Shown here in pieces: positions 1-9,838 of a DNA stretch of 64,000 nt. The DNA is taken from positions 686,001-750,000 of the forward strand of contig NZ_CP016614.1 of the NCBI RefSeq assembly GCF_013377255.1, written 5' to 3'. Made by a program: the position numbers and the translations under genes. Every line of letters begins with the position of its first letter. Within the stretch, counting starts at the first letter, position 1. The notes below the pieces were generated by a model. That model was not told the DNA's origin and made no database searches. It saw only the letters and a list, made by a program, of their open reading frames with translations. The stretch is from Mannheimia granulomatis. GTDB lineage: Bacteria > Pseudomonadota > Gammaproteobacteria > Enterobacterales > Pasteurellaceae.

Positions 1-525
1 GTTACTGCTCCGACTAACGGTGCTTGTGGCATTGTGCCTGCAGTTTTGGCGTATTATGAAAAATTTATTTCCCCACTTAATACCGAAACAATAGAGCGCT
101 ATTTGCTTACAGCAAGTGTAATTGGTTCACTTTATAAGATGAATGCCTCCATTTCCGGTGCAGAGGTAGGATGTCAAGGCGAAGTTGGTGTTGCGTGTTC
201 AATGGCAGCGGCTGCTTTAACCGAAATTATGGGGGGAACAGCAGATCAGGTTTGTATGGCTGCTGAAATCGGGATGGAGCATAATCTAGGATTAACTTGC
301 GATCCTGTGGGCGGACAGGTACAGGTGCCTTGTATTGAGCGAAATGCAATTGCATCAGTGAAAGCAATTAATGCCAGCCGTATGGCTTTACGTCGTACAA
401 CCCGTCCACAAGTGAGCTTGGATAAGGTTATCGAAACGATGTATGAAACAGGTAAGGATATGAATGCGAAATACCGTGAGACCTCCACCGGTGGTTTAGC
501 TATAAAAATATTACCTTGTGATTAA
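1..525 (+). CDS. sdaA: L-serine dehydratase, C-terminal part (5' end outside window)
   Basis: The open frame runs from base 1 to a TAA at 523-525, giving the last 174 residues of a single-chain iron-sulfur L-serine ammonia-lyase, which converts serine to pyruvate and ammonia. The conserved core is visible: [14 protein letters not shown] near the window edge, [17 protein letters not shown], and the [19 protein letters not shown] block with cysteines expected to hold the 4Fe-4S cluster. The C-terminus [13 protein letters not shown] is typical of the family. The start lies to the left of the window, so the first methionine in frame (base 34) is not the real start. A bidirectional hairpin terminator follows. 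Confidence 0.95.
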   Translation, partial: VTAPTNGACGIVPAVLAYYEKFISPLNTETIERYLLTASVIGSLYKMNASISGAEVGCQGEVGVACSMAAAALTEIMGGTADQVCMAAEIGMEHNLGLTCDPVGGQVQVPCIERNAIASVKAINASRMALRRTTRPQVSLDKVIETMYETGKDMNAKYRETSTGGLAIKILPCD

Positions 526-531
526 AACAAA

Positions 532-562
532 AAAATCCACTTTCATTGAAAGTGGATTTTTT
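532..562. terminator. Bidirectional intrinsic terminator between sdaA and fis
   Basis: AAATCCACTTTC and GAAAGTGGATTT form a perfect stem with a short loop, flanked by A-runs on the left and T-runs on the right, so it can serve both converging genes. Confidence 0.85.
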
Positions 563-581
563 ATTCGGATTTAAATGGTAA

Positions 582-878
582 TTAACCCATACCGTATTTT
601 TTTAATTTTTTGCGTAATGTACCACGGTTGATACCGAGCATTGTTGCAGCACGAGTTTGGTTACCACGTGTATATTGCATCACCATATCTAACATCGGGT
701 GTTCGATCTCAGATAATACTAATTCGTATAATTCTGTTGGATCTTCGCCATTTAATTGAGATAAATAGTTTTTTAATGCAGCTTTCACATTGTCACGAAG
801 CGGTTTGCTGACTTGCTGTGCTTGTGCATTTAACATGGTTACTGTTAATGGGTTTTGTGTAGGTTGTTGCTCTAACAT
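582..878 (-). CDS. fis: DNA-binding protein Fis
   Basis: 98 residues, the exact usual length of Fis, a homodimeric nucleoid protein that bends DNA, activates rRNA promoters and assists site-specific recombination. The C-terminal helix-turn-helix [24 protein letters not shown] is almost invariant in the family; the N-terminal part holds the beta-hairpin and the dimerisation helices. It lies 31 bases after dusB on the same strand, the standard dusB-fis operon of gammaproteobacteria, so it is probably transcribed from the promoter upstream of dusB. Confidence 0.97.
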   Translation of the reverse strand: MLEQQPTQNPLTVTMLNAQAQQVSKPLRDNVKAALKNYLSQLNGEDPTELYELVLSEIEHPMLDMVMQYTRGNQTRAATMLGINRGTLRKKLKKYGMG

Positions 879-909
879 TTTTTTCTATCCAACGTTTATT
901 CTTAAGATT

Positions 910-1872
910 CTAACGAATCGATTTAACAAAATCTTCTAATGCATTAAGTTGCTCGTGAGTCGAGCTTAATGTATTAAAAGTGCGTTTAAAATTTGATTCC
1001 GGCTGTAATTGTTCAATGTACCAACCAACATGTTTTCTTGCGATTCGATAACCTTTTTCTTCACCATAAAAGAGGTGCAGGTCTTCAATATGCTTAAACA
1101 TTAATTGATATTTTTCATCTTTGGTCAAGCTTGAATATTGTCCGGTTTCAAAAAAATCATTAATTTCCTTAAATAACCAAGGATTCCCAAAACTGCCCCT
1201 ACCAATCATGACCGCATCGGCATGAGTATAGTCAAGGACAAACTTTGCCTTGTCTGCAGAGGTAATATCTCCATTAGCTATTACAGGGATTGAAATTGCT
1301 TGCTTTACCGCTTTGACACTCTCATATTCAGCCTCGCCATTGAATAAACAGCTGCGAGTACGTCCATGAATAGTTAATGCAGCAATACCTGCTTGCTCTG
1401 CGATTTTAGCAATTTGAAGACAATTTCTATTTTCCGGATCCCAGCCTGTTCTAATTTTTAGCGTTACAGGCACATTCACAGCATTCACTACAGCATCTAA
1501 TATTTGAGCGACTAATTCCGGTTCACGTAGCAGAGCGGAGCCTGCCATTTTTTTATTGACCTTTTTCGCCGGGCAGCCCATATTAATATCAATAATATCG
1601 GCACCATACTCAACATTTATTTTTGCAGCTTCAGCCATTTCAGCCGGATCTGATCCTGCAATTTGTACAGCATTGATACCGATTTCTTCATGATGTGCTA
1701 AACGCAATCTTGATTTTTCAGTATGCCATACATCAGGGTTAGTGGACATCATTTCTGAAAAGGTTAAGCCTGCACCAAGTTGGTGGCATAAACGCCGAAA
1801 AGGTTGGTCAGTAATACCTGCCATAGGTGCAAGGAAAATACGGTTTTTTATTACATATTGTCCTATTTGCAT
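910..1872 (-). CDS. dusB: tRNA-dihydrouridine synthase B
   Basis: 320 residues of a flavin-dependent TIM-barrel enzyme that reduces uridines in the D-loop of tRNAs. Visible family marks are [13 protein letters not shown] near the N-terminus (FMN site), the catalytic-cysteine segment [11 protein letters not shown] around residue 100, [16 protein letters not shown], and VIANGDI followed by [14 protein letters not shown]. First gene of the dusB-fis operon. E. coli DusB is of similar length (321), which supports the start at 1872 with the TTAATAAAAGG ribosome site just upstream. Confidence 0.97.
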   Translation of the reverse strand: MQIGQYVIKNRIFLAPMAGITDQPFRRLCHQLGAGLTFSEMMSTNPDVWHTEKSRLRLAHHEEIGINAVQIAGSDPAEMAEAAKINVEYGADIIDINMGCPAKKVNKKMAGSALLREPELVAQILDAVVNAVNVPVTLKIRTGWDPENRNCLQIAKIAEQAGIAALTIHGRTRSCLFNGEAEYESVKAVKQAISIPVIANGDITSADKAKFVLDYTHADAVMIGRGSFGNPWLFKEINDFFETGQYSSLTKDEKYQLMFKHIEDLHLFYGEEKGYRIARKHVGWYIEQLQPESNFKRTFNTLSSTHEQLNALEDFVKSIR

Positions 1873-1925
1873 TTTTAACCTTTTATTAACAAATTTGAAG
1901 TAATTTTAACCAGAAATATATCCAA

Positions 1926-1983
1926 ATAAAAAGTACGGCAAATACCGTACTTCTTATATAAGCTAATTATCAGCTTTTGCTGA
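1926..1983 (-). promoter_or_regulatory. Two hairpins in the dusB leader or sixA 3' end
   Basis: On the minus strand AAGTACGG-N6-CCGTACTT (1931-1952) is followed by TTTATTTGG, resembling an intrinsic terminator, and is preceded by TCAGC-AAAA-GCTGA (1970-1983). They lie after sixA and before dusB, so they may end sixA transcripts or, if the dusB promoter at 1997-2025 is real, sit in the dusB leader and attenuate it. Confidence 0.5.
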
Positions 1984-1996
1984 CTTGAGGGGGCGT

Positions 1997-2025
1997 ATGA
2001 TACGCATTTTTTAATCATTTTGGAA
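1997..2025 (-). promoter_or_regulatory. Candidate dusB-fis promoter with GC-rich discriminator
   Basis: Minus strand: TTCCAA (2020-2025), 17-base spacer, TATCAT (1997-2002), followed by ACGCCCCCTC. The -35 is weak, but the C-rich run right after the -10 is the kind of discriminator found at stringently controlled, growth-rate-dependent promoters such as E. coli fis. Inference from sequence only. Confidence 0.45.
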
Positions 2026-2092
2026 GCCTATAAATTGGACAATTTGCAAAAATATTGAAAATATTTCTATTGACATCCCCAAAATAATTAAA

Positions 2093-2581
2093 TTAAGGGT
2101 ATTTAACCTGAATCAGGTTGCCTTGTGTTTGGTGCCAGTCAATTTCTGCGATGGTAGCAGTTTGAAAGGCAATATTGGCTTGATGATGAGTTAATGAGAG
2201 AGCTAGATCGAATACCAGTGGTAGATGAGAAATAACCAAAACCTGTTTTGCTCCCTCATTGCGTAAAAAGTCCAGATAGTTTTCTACCGTATATGGATTA
2301 CCATCAGGTGTGATTTCATCCCAGATTTCAGTGATAGTAGCAAAATTTTGTGAAAATTTAACCGCTTGCATACCTAAAATGAGTTGCTCAAGTGTTTGCT
2401 GAGCTCTTAAATAGGGGCTAACGATAATTTTATCTAATTGGATGTTTTGATTAATTAAATGTTGCCCTAGCCATTGCCCTTGTAATCCAATGCTTTTTAT
2501 GCCGGAGTCGGTTAAAGAACGAGCTGCATCATTCGGTGCATTAAAACCGGCTTCCCCATGTCGCATAATCCAAATATTCAT
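2093..2581 (-). CDS. sixA: Phosphohistidine phosphatase SixA
   Basis: 162 residues of a small histidine-phosphatase-superfamily enzyme; E. coli SixA removes phosphate from the ArcB HPt domain or the PTS-Ntr protein NPr. The start MNIWIMRHGEAG carries the catalytic RHG motif at residues 6-8; the second catalytic histidine is in VISHLPL. The ATG at 2581 is chosen because GGAG lies at the right distance before it; a start 12 codons upstream would add an unconserved tail. A lone gene between dusB and the divergent pykA. Confidence 0.88.
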   Translation of the reverse strand: MNIWIMRHGEAGFNAPNDAARSLTDSGIKSIGLQGQWLGQHLINQNIQLDKIIVSPYLRAQQTLEQLILGMQAVKFSQNFATITEIWDEITPDGNPYTVENYLDFLRNEGAKQVLVISHLPLVFDLALSLTHHQANIAFQTATIAEIDWHQTQGNLIQVKYP

Positions 2582-2602
2582 CACTTTCTCCTTCTGTTTG
2601 TA

Positions 2603-2631
2603 TTTAAACTCTTGCAATTTAAGCGTATAAT
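2603..2631 (+). promoter_or_regulatory. Candidate pykA promoter
   Basis: TTTAAA (2603-2608), 17 bases, TATAAT (2626-2631), about 80 bases before the pykA start. The -10 is perfect and the -35 is poor. Sequence match only. Confidence 0.4.
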
Positions 2632-2708
2632 GAACGCCGTTTAAAGCATAATCAATATGTTTAGAAAGATTTTAACTTATATTTCAAATTCATTTACGGA
2701 GTCAAATA

Positions 2709-4148
2709 ATGTCTAGAAAACTCAGAAGAACCAAGATTGTTTGTACAATGGGGCCTGCAACGGACCGTGGCAATACTTTAGAAAAAATTATTGCAGCCGG
2801 TGCGAACATGGTTCGTATGAACTTCTCTCATGGTGTGCCTGAAGATCACATTGAACGTGCTAATAAAGTGCGTGAAATTGCATCAAGATTAGGCCGTCAT
2901 GTTGCGATTCTTGGTGATCTTCAAGGTCCTAAAATTCGTGTGTCTACATTTAAAGATGGAAAAATTTTCTTAAATATCGGTGATAAATTTACCTTAGATG
3001 CAGATTTACCTCGTGGTGAAGGCTACCAAGAAGCAGTAGGTTTAGATTATAAAAACCTTCCAAATGATGTTGTGCCGGGTGATATTCTTTTATTAGACGA
3101 TGGTAATGTTCAACTTAAAGTATTAGAAGTTGAAGGAATGAAAGTTCATACTGAAGTGACTGTTGGCGGTCCGCTATCGAATAACAAAGGGATCAATAAA
3201 TTAGGTGGTGGTTTATCTGCCCCAGCATTAACAGAGAAAGATAAAGAAGATATCAAATTAGCAGCAAAAATTGGAGTAGATTACTTAGCGGTTTCATTTC
3301 CACAATCAAGCGCAGACTTACACTATGCTCGTGAATTAGCGAAAGAAGCCGGTTTAGACGCGAAAATCGTTGCTAAAGTTGAACGTGCAGAAACTGTTGC
3401 CACCGAAGAGGCAATGGATGACATCATTTTAGGTGCAGATGTTGTGATGGTTGCTCGTGGTGACCTAGGTGTTGAAATCGGTGATGCGGCATTAGTTGGT
3501 GTTCAAAAACGTTTAATCCGCCGAGCACGTAAATTAAACCGTGTTGTTATTACTGCAACGCAAATGATGGAATCTATGATCAAAAAACCAATGCCGACCC
3601 GAGCAGAGGTGATGGACGTTGCTAACGCGGTATTAGATGGTACTGATGCGGTAATGCTTTCCGGCGAAACGGCAAACGGTGATTATCCGGTTGAAACGGT
3701 AAGATCAATGGCTGAAGTGTGCTTAGGTGCGGAAACTATGCCAAGTATTAATATCTCTCGCCATCGTATGGAAGGTTCATTTAAGTCTATTGACGAAGCT
3801 GTTGCAATGTCTGCAATGTATACGGCAAACCATTTAGAAGGTGTTTCTGCTATCGTTTCATTAACACATTCTGGTGAAACGGCAAAATTAATGAGCCGTA
3901 TCAGCTCAGGCTTGCCTATCTATGCTATGTCTCGTAATCAAAAAGCCTTGAATCTCTCTGCTCTTTACCGTGGTGTAACACCGGTATATTACAATGAAGA
4001 GAGCCGTACAATGGAAGGTGCAAAAAAAGCGATTGCGACATTAAAAGAGCAAGGTTATTTATTAACCGGTGAATTAGTGCTTTTAACTCACGGTGATGAA
4101 CTAAGAGCCGGTGGTACAAACACTTGCCGTATTTTAAGAGTTGAATAA
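2709..4148 (+). CDS. pykA: Pyruvate kinase, PykA type
   Basis: 479 residues, the length of E. coli PykA (480) and closer to it than to PykF in the N-terminus [19 protein letters not shown]. It transfers phosphate from phosphoenolpyruvate to ADP in the last step of glycolysis. Motifs: NFSHG near residue 40, [10 protein letters not shown], the catalytic region [18 protein letters not shown], and [10 protein letters not shown] followed by [23 protein letters not shown]. The C-terminal domain is complete. AGGAGTC... precedes the ATG. The gene stands alone and ends in a strong hairpin. Confidence 0.97.
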   Translation: MSRKLRRTKIVCTMGPATDRGNTLEKIIAAGANMVRMNFSHGVPEDHIERANKVREIASRLGRHVAILGDLQGPKIRVSTFKDGKIFLNIGDKFTLDADLPRGEGYQEAVGLDYKNLPNDVVPGDILLLDDGNVQLKVLEVEGMKVHTEVTVGGPLSNNKGINKLGGGLSAPALTEKDKEDIKLAAKIGVDYLAVSFPQSSADLHYARELAKEAGLDAKIVAKVERAETVATEEAMDDIILGADVVMVARGDLGVEIGDAALVGVQKRLIRRARKLNRVVITATQMMESMIKKPMPTRAEVMDVANAVLDGTDAVMLSGETANGDYPVETVRSMAEVCLGAETMPSINISRHRMEGSFKSIDEAVAMSAMYTANHLEGVSAIVSLTHSGETAKLMSRISSGLPIYAMSRNQKALNLSALYRGVTPVYYNEESRTMEGAKKAIATLKEQGYLLTGELVLLTHGDELRAGGTNTCRILRVE

Positions 4149-4164
4149 TTTAAACTTTTGAAAT

Positions 4165-4198
4165 AAAAATCCACGTAAGAATTTACGTGGATTTTTTT
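4165..4198 (+). terminator. Intrinsic terminator after pykA
   Basis: AAATCCACGTAA and TTACGTGGATTT form a perfect stem followed by seven T. Confidence 0.88.
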
Positions 4199-4241
4199 AT
4201 GTCTTAATATAAAACAATGATTTTTAACTGATGTAATCTGT

Positions 4242-5279
4242 ATGAATTCTAAACCTCTTTCTATTTGTATTCTGCGTTTATCTGCTATTGGTGATGTATG
4301 CCATACGCTTGCTGTTATTCAAGCTATTCAGCGTCATTACCCAACAGCTGAAATCAGCTGGATTATTGGCAAAACCGAAGCTGTTTTAATGAAAGATATT
4401 CCAAATGTAACACTCATTCCTTACGATAAAAAAGCAGGATGGAAAGGAATGTTTACACTATGGCAGCAACTTTCCCACAAGCGGTTTGATTTTCTATTAA
4501 ATTTGCAAACGGCATTTCGAGCCTCAATACTCTCATTAGGAATTAAAGCCAAGAAAAAAATAGGTTTTAATAAAGATCGAGCCAGAGAAGGGCAGTGGTT
4601 GTTTACCAATCAAAAAGTAGAAATAACAGACTCACCACACGTTTTAGATGGACAAATGATGTTTGCTAAAGCGATTGGAGTCACCGATTTATCCGCCACA
4701 TGGCATTTGCCTGTTAGTCAGGCTGATTTAACTTTTGCTAGCCAACTAATTGATTCAGAAAGGAAAAATGTACTGATTGCACCGTGTTCTAGCAAAAAAG
4801 AGAAAGATTGGCTGCCTGAACGTTATGCGGAAATCGCAAATTGGTTGATTGAGCAAAATATTAATGTAATTGTTGCGGGATCTCCTTCTGCTTATGAATT
4901 AGAAACTGCTGCTAAAATTCAACAACTCTCGCCAAAATGCCAAAATATTGCAGGAAAAACGACACTAAAACAATTAGCTGCGGTGATTCAGAAAGTGGAT
5001 TTAGTGATTTCGTCTGATTCTGGCCCGGCACATATTGCGACCTCTCAGCATACGCCTGTTATTGGACTTTATGCGATTCATAACCCAAGACGAACTGGCC
5101 CTTATCAAGATTTGGATAAAGTGGTATCGGTGTATGATGAGGCAATTTTAAAAAGTTATGGCAAACCTTGGCAACAATTGGCTTGGGCAACTAAAGCAAA
5201 GGGAAAAGATTGGATGGAAAAAATTACGGTAGAGGCCGTGAAAGAAAAAATAGTTGAAACTTTAAAAATAAAGCTGTAA
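4242..5279 (+). CDS. opsX: LPS heptosyltransferase I-like glycosyltransferase (GT9, OpsX type)
   Basis: 345 residues of the ADP-heptose:LPS heptosyltransferase family (GT9), which adds the first heptose to Kdo on the inner LPS core at the cytoplasmic membrane face. The N-terminus ICILRLSAIGDVCHTLAV is the family's first Rossmann glycine motif; the C-terminal part has VISSDSGPAHIATSQHTPVIGLY, the donor-binding region. It resembles Haemophilus OpsX by recollection of sequence, so the specific position of the heptose is an assignment by family. aroG begins 37 bases after its stop, so the three genes to tyrA could be one transcript, although their functions are unrelated. Confidence 0.8.
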   Translation: MNSKPLSICILRLSAIGDVCHTLAVIQAIQRHYPTAEISWIIGKTEAVLMKDIPNVTLIPYDKKAGWKGMFTLWQQLSHKRFDFLLNLQTAFRASILSLGIKAKKKIGFNKDRAREGQWLFTNQKVEITDSPHVLDGQMMFAKAIGVTDLSATWHLPVSQADLTFASQLIDSERKNVLIAPCSSKKEKDWLPERYAEIANWLIEQNINVIVAGSPSAYELETAAKIQQLSPKCQNIAGKTTLKQLAAVIQKVDLVISSDSGPAHIATSQHTPVIGLYAIHNPRRTGPYQDLDKVVSVYDEAILKSYGKPWQQLAWATKAKGKDWMEKITVEAVKEKIVETLKIKL

Positions 5280-5316
5280 AGTGAGTGTATTAAAAATTTT
5301 ACATAAGGAAATAAAA

Positions 5317-6381
5317 ATGAACACCGTATTCAATCAGGACAGTGTACACAACGTCAACATTAAAGATGAGAAGATTTTATTAACTCCCCAAGAACTAAAA
5401 CAAGAATTTCCATTGCCAGAACATTTACGCAAGCAGATTGAAACCTCGCGTAAAGAAATTTCTGATATTATCCATAGACGTGATAAACGTCAGTTAATCG
5501 TTATCGGCCCTTGTTCGATTCATGATACCAAAGCGGCTATTGAATACGGCAAAAAATTAAAAGCTTTGGCAGATAAATTAAGCGATAAGCTCTATATTGT
5601 TATGCGTGTTTATTTTGAAAAGCCGCGCACGACAGTCGGTTGGAAGGGCTTAATTAATGATCCAAAAATGGACGGTTCATTTGATATCGAAACTGGCTTA
5701 CGTGTTGGGCGTAAGCTCTGCTTGGAATTAGCCGAACTTGGCTTACCGCTTGCAACCGAAGCCCTAGACCCGATGACGCCACAATATTTAGCGGATTTAT
5801 TCAGCTGGTCGGCAATTGGGGCGAGAACCACCGAATCGCAAACACACCGCGAATTAGCTTCAGGTTTATCCATGGCAGTGGGCTTTAAAAATGGTACGGA
5901 TGGTGGTTTAGCGGTCGCGTTAAATGCGATGCAATCTTCATCACAGAGCCATAGCTTTATCGGAATCAACCAAAAAGGGCAGGTTACTTTGCTTAAAACC
6001 AAAGGCAATGCGGACGGACACGTCATTTTACGTGGCGGTAAAGTGCCAAATTTTGAAAAGCAATATGTTGATGAATGCGAGCAAGCCCTGCGTAAAGCAA
6101 ACTTGCCGGCTGCGATTATGATCGACTGTAGCCATGGTAATTCCAATAAAGATTACCGCCGCCAGCCGCTCGTTGCCGAAAATGTGTTAGCGCAATTATT
6201 AGCGGGCAATACTTCTATTATCGGCTTGATGATTGAAAGCCATTTAAATGCAGGTAACCAAGCATCAGAACAGCCGTTTAGTGAGATGAAATATGGGGTT
6301 TCCATTACTGATGCCTGTATTGACTGGGAAACTACCGAGAGTTTATTAACGAATTTCGCAGAGAAATTACGCAATCAGTAA
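5317..6381 (+). CDS. aroG: 3-deoxy-7-phosphoheptulonate synthase (DAHP synthase)
   Basis: 354 residues of a type I DAHP synthase, condensing phosphoenolpyruvate and erythrose 4-phosphate as the first step of the shikimate pathway. Motifs: VIGPCSIHD (metal-binding cysteine), VMRVYFEKPRTTVGWKG, SWSAIGARTTESQTHRE, GFKNGTDG and MIDCSHGNSNKD. The ATG at 5317 is preferred over a GTG 12 codons earlier because AAGGAA stands just before it and the family starts near here. Whether it is phenylalanine- or tyrosine-inhibited cannot be told with certainty; the overall match is to AroG. It lies directly before tyrA. Confidence 0.93.
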   Translation: MNTVFNQDSVHNVNIKDEKILLTPQELKQEFPLPEHLRKQIETSRKEISDIIHRRDKRQLIVIGPCSIHDTKAAIEYGKKLKALADKLSDKLYIVMRVYFEKPRTTVGWKGLINDPKMDGSFDIETGLRVGRKLCLELAELGLPLATEALDPMTPQYLADLFSWSAIGARTTESQTHRELASGLSMAVGFKNGTDGGLAVALNAMQSSSQSHSFIGINQKGQVTLLKTKGNADGHVILRGGKVPNFEKQYVDECEQALRKANLPAAIMIDCSHGNSNKDYRRQPLVAENVLAQLLAGNTSIIGLMIESHLNAGNQASEQPFSEMKYGVSITDACIDWETTESLLTNFAEKLRNQ

Positions 6382-6437
6382 ATTTGCAAAAAATTATGCT
6401 TTTTTGACCGCTTGTATTTTATTTTGAGTTAAGAAAT

Positions 6438-7559
6438 ATGAACCCATTAGCCCCGTTGCGTGAAAAAATCGACCAAGTCGATCAACAACTTATTGAACTG
6501 CTTGCTGAGCGTTTGTCCTTGGTGGCAGAAGTCGGTAAAGTGAAATCAGAACACGGTATTCCTGTCTATGCCCCTGACCGTGAAGCCGCAATGATTTCCG
6601 CCCGCCGAGATGAGGCTGAGAATAAAGGCATTTCCGCAGATTTAATTGAAGATGTGCTTCGCCGTGTGATGCGGGAATCTTACAGCAACGAAAATAAGCA
6701 CGGTTTTAAAACGGTTAATCCAAACATTCAAAAAATTGTGATTGTTGGCGGTAAGGGTAAATTAGGCGGATTATTTGCTCACTATTTAACGCTCTCCGGC
6801 TATCAAGTGGAAGCTTTGGGGCGTAATGATTGGGATAATGCCACCTCTATTTTAGCCAACACGGATTTAGTGATTATATGTGTGCCGATTGCCGACACTA
6901 TAGCAACCATTGAGCGTTTACAGCCGTATTTAACCGAAAAAATGATTTTGGCGGATTTAACCTCGGTCAAAACTCAACCGCTGAAAAAAATGTTGGAAAT
7001 CCATCGCGGGGCAGCAGTGGGCTTACACCCGATGTTCGGTCCTGATGTCGCAAGCCTTGCCAAACAGGTGATTGCCTGTTGCCACGGGCGATTCCCGGAA
7101 CGTTACGAGTGGCTACTTGAGCAGATGAAAATTTGGGGAGCCAAAATAGAGCAAATTGAGGCGGAAGAACATGATAATGCAATGACCTATATTCAGGCAT
7201 TACGCCACTTTTCTACCTTTGCTTTTGGTTTGCATCTTTCTCGCCAGCCAGTTCAGCTTTCACAGCTTCTAGCCTTATCTTCACCGATTTACCGTTTAGA
7301 ATTGGCGATGATCGGGCGTTTGTTTGCTCAAGACGGCAGTTTATATGCAGATATTATTTCCGATAAACCGGAAAATATAAAAGTAATTGAAGCATTGAAA
7401 GAGAGCTTTGAACAAAGTTTGGATTTCTTCAAACGCAACGATAAGGCTGCCTTCATTCAAGCATTTGAAGAGGTACATCATTGGTTTGGGGATTATTCCG
7501 AGCAATTTTTAAAAGAGAGCCGGGTCTTGTTGCAACAAGCTCATGACTCTAGAAGATAA
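6438..7559 (+). CDS. tyrA: T-protein: chorismate mutase / prephenate dehydrogenase
   Basis: 373 residues, the same as E. coli TyrA. Residues about 1-90 are the AroQ chorismate mutase helical domain (LREKIDQVDQQLIELLAERLSLV), followed by an NAD-binding prephenate dehydrogenase domain starting at KIVIVGGKGKLGGLFAHYL. GLHPMFGPDV and the helical dimerisation region complete it. It makes 4-hydroxyphenylpyruvate for tyrosine. With aroG 56 bases upstream the pair links entry to the shikimate pathway with tyrosine synthesis; an uptake signal (inverted, near 6410) sits in the gap. Confidence 0.96.
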   Translation: MNPLAPLREKIDQVDQQLIELLAERLSLVAEVGKVKSEHGIPVYAPDREAAMISARRDEAENKGISADLIEDVLRRVMRESYSNENKHGFKTVNPNIQKIVIVGGKGKLGGLFAHYLTLSGYQVEALGRNDWDNATSILANTDLVIICVPIADTIATIERLQPYLTEKMILADLTSVKTQPLKKMLEIHRGAAVGLHPMFGPDVASLAKQVIACCHGRFPERYEWLLEQMKIWGAKIEQIEAEEHDNAMTYIQALRHFSTFAFGLHLSRQPVQLSQLLALSSPIYRLELAMIGRLFAQDGSLYADIISDKPENIKVIEALKESFEQSLDFFKRNDKAAFIQAFEEVHHWFGDYSEQFLKESRVLLQQAHDSRR

Positions 7560-7565
7560 GGTTAG

Positions 7566-7596
7566 AAAACGCATTGTACTTACAATGCGTTTTTTG
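7566..7596. terminator. Bidirectional terminator between tyrA and recF
   Basis: AAAACGCATTGTA and TACAATGCGTTTT form a perfect 13-base stem with a 2-base gap, T-run to the right and A-run to the left, serving two converging genes. Confidence 0.85.
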
Positions 7597-8682
7597 TTAT
7601 CTAGGGCTGATGAGTCCCTGATGTACTTCAAACAAACAGTCATCTTGTCTGTCTTGCCACTGCATTTGGTTAAGTTGATCTTGAGTGATTGCTGTTACAA
7701 ACACCTGTGAGCCACTTTCTCTTAGTCGGTGGGCGAGAAGTTCACGTTTGGTTGGGTCTAATTCTGAAGCAAAATCATCTATAAGAAACAAACATTGGCG
7801 TTGTTTTTGGGCGACCAAATGTTCCCCTTGAGCAAGGCGTAAGGCACACATAAGTAATTTAAGTTGCCCGCGAGAAAGCACATCTTCCACCGGCAGTCCG
7901 TTGGCTTTAAAGCGGAAATCCGCTTTTTGTGCCCCAATCATCGTATAACCAAGGGTTTTATCCCGTTCAAAACCTTGGGCAAGAATCTCCGCATAATCCG
8001 TACCTCTTTCCCAACCTTGATGAAAACTCAAGCCGATTTCAATTTCAGGCAAGAAAAATTGGCAGGTTTTTTCAATTTCGGGGCGTAGGGCTTCAGCGTA
8101 TTCGGCTCGCATTTCACTTACCGCATAAGTGGTTTTCACCAACTCAATATCCCACGCTTTTAATTCTTGATAAGACCGCACTTGTTGCAAAGCAGAATTT
8201 CGCTGTTTCAATAAACGGCGTAAGTTTGTCCAATAGGTGTAAAAATCGGTGTGTTGATGAAATAATCCCCAATCCAAAAAGGCACGGCGATAGCTTGGGC
8301 CACCGTTTAACAGTGTTAAGCCTTCGGGGGTGATGACTTGCATCGGTAATAAATGGGCAAGATCGGCTATTTTATTGCCGTCTTCACCGTTGATTTTAAG
8401 GGTGGTATCGCCCGAGCGTGATTTTTGAATACCGACCGACCATGAGTGCTGAGCTTCATCAATTTTGCCGTGTAGCACGAAATCATCACTATCATAATTG
8501 ATGATACGGTTACTGATATGGCTTTTAAACGAACGCCCGTGTCCGAGATAAAAAATCGCTTCCAGCAGGCTGGTTTTACCACTGCCGTTTGCCCCTACTA
8601 AAAAGTTAAAATGCGGGCTAAATGTCAAGTCGGCATTTTGGATATTGCGGAAGTGGTTTATTAATAAACGGGTTAAAGCCAT
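7597..8682 (-). CDS. recF: DNA replication and repair protein RecF
   Basis: 361 residues (E. coli 357). RecF is an SMC-like ATPase that with RecO and RecR loads RecA at single-stranded gaps. LTRLLINHFRNIQNADL starts the family fold; the Walker A motif GANGSGKTS is near residue 35; the signature region RGQLKLLMCALRLAQ and Walker B CLFLIDDFASELD follow. The ATG at 8682 matches known RecF starts; a TTG seven codons upstream is less likely. It is divergent from ybaB-recR rather than in a dnaA-dnaN-recF operon. Confidence 0.93.
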   Translation of the reverse strand: MALTRLLINHFRNIQNADLTFSPHFNFLVGANGSGKTSLLEAIFYLGHGRSFKSHISNRIINYDSDDFVLHGKIDEAQHSWSVGIQKSRSGDTTLKINGEDGNKIADLAHLLPMQVITPEGLTLLNGGPSYRRAFLDWGLFHQHTDFYTYWTNLRRLLKQRNSALQQVRSYQELKAWDIELVKTTYAVSEMRAEYAEALRPEIEKTCQFFLPEIEIGLSFHQGWERGTDYAEILAQGFERDKTLGYTMIGAQKADFRFKANGLPVEDVLSRGQLKLLMCALRLAQGEHLVAQKQRQCLFLIDDFASELDPTKRELLAHRLRESGSQVFVTAITQDQLNQMQWQDRQDDCLFEVHQGLISPR

Positions 8683-8820
8683 AGTGAATGTATCGGTAAT
8701 CAAAAGAAACGCTATTCTACCAATTTTTGCAAAAAAATTGTAAAAATTAACCGCTTGCAGATTAGAAGTGCGTTCAGTAAAATGAGCCGTTTATTTTTAT
8801 AGCTAAATGGAGAAAAAATT

Positions 8821-9150
8821 ATGTTCGGAAAAGGCGGTTTAGGCGGCTTGATGAAGCAAGCTCAACAAATGCAAGAGCGTATGCAAAAAATGCAAAAAGA
8901 GATTGCACAGTTAGAAGTAACGGGTGAATCCGGTGCTGGTTTAGTTAAAGTGACTATTAACGGTGCTCATAATTGCCGTCGTATTGAAATTGATCCATCT
9001 TTAATGGAAGATGATAAAGAGATGGTGGAAGATTTAGTGGCTGCAGCCTTTAATGATGCGGTTCGCCGTGCTGATGAAATGCAAAAAGAAAAAATGGCAA
9101 GCGTTACTTCAGGTATGCAATTACCGCCGGGAATGAAATTTCCGTTCTAA
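8821..9150 (+). CDS. ybaB: Nucleoid-associated protein YbaB/EbfC
   Basis: 109 residues, the usual length. The protein is a small homodimeric DNA-binding protein. [28 protein letters not shown], a methionine- and glutamine-rich coiled helix, and the [19 protein letters not shown] strand region are characteristic, as is the C-terminal LPPGMKFPF. It is followed after 2 bases by recR, an almost universal bacterial pair. TGGAGAAAAAATT supplies the ribosome site. Confidence 0.96.
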   Translation: MFGKGGLGGLMKQAQQMQERMQKMQKEIAQLEVTGESGAGLVKVTINGAHNCRRIEIDPSLMEDDKEMVEDLVAAAFNDAVRRADEMQKEKMASVTSGMQLPPGMKFPF

Positions 9151-9152
9151 TT

Positions 9153-9758
9153 ATGCAAACCAGTCCTTTACTTGAAAATTTGATGGAAGCCCTACGTGCT
9201 TTACCCGGTGTTGGGCCAAAATCGGCACAGCGAATGGCGTATCATCTACTTCAGCGTAATCGTTCAGGCGGTGTGGCTTTGGCTAAGGCATTAAACGAAG
9301 CTATGAGCCATATTGGGCATTGCCAATCTTGTCGAACCTTTACTGAAGAAGAGGAATGTGCCATTTGCAAAAATCCAAGGCGTCAAATGAGCGGCCAGCT
9401 TTGCGTGGTGGAAATGCCGGAAGATATTCAAGCCATCGAGCAGACCGGGCAGTTTTCCGGGCGTTATTTTGTGCTGATGGGGCATTTATCACCTATCGAT
9501 GGTATTGGACCTCGTGAAATTGGGCTGGATTTACTGCAACAACGTTTGGAAAATGAATCTTTTCATGAGGTAATTTTAGCGACCAATCCAACAATTGAAG
9601 GGGATGCTACAGCAAATTATATTGCTGAAATGTGCAAAATGTATAATGTTAAAGCAACTCGAATCGCTCATGGTGTACCTGTTGGAGGCTCACTAGAAAT
9701 GGTGGACGGTACAACACTTTCGCATTCTTTTGCAGGAAGACGTGATATTACGCTTTAA
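9153..9758 (+). CDS. recR: Recombination protein RecR
   Basis: 201 residues, as in E. coli. RecR forms a ring that works with RecF and RecO in RecA loading. It has the helix-hairpin-helix [20 protein letters not shown], the four-cysteine zinc site CQSC...CAIC near residues 55-70, and the Toprim domain starting at [11 protein letters not shown]-terminal [25 protein letters not shown] is as expected (here IAHGVPVGG). Translationally close to ybaB. The divergent neighbour recF belongs to the same pathway. Confidence 0.96.
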   Translation: MQTSPLLENLMEALRALPGVGPKSAQRMAYHLLQRNRSGGVALAKALNEAMSHIGHCQSCRTFTEEEECAICKNPRRQMSGQLCVVEMPEDIQAIEQTGQFSGRYFVLMGHLSPIDGIGPREIGLDLLQQRLENESFHEVILATNPTIEGDATANYIAEMCKMYNVKATRIAHGVPVGGSLEMVDGTTLSHSFAGRRDITL

Positions 9759-9838
9759 ACATATTTCTGTTGATATCTAATTCTGATACAATTACTCAAC
9801 TATTTTATAAAAATTCTATTATCTTAAGGTGAACATAA

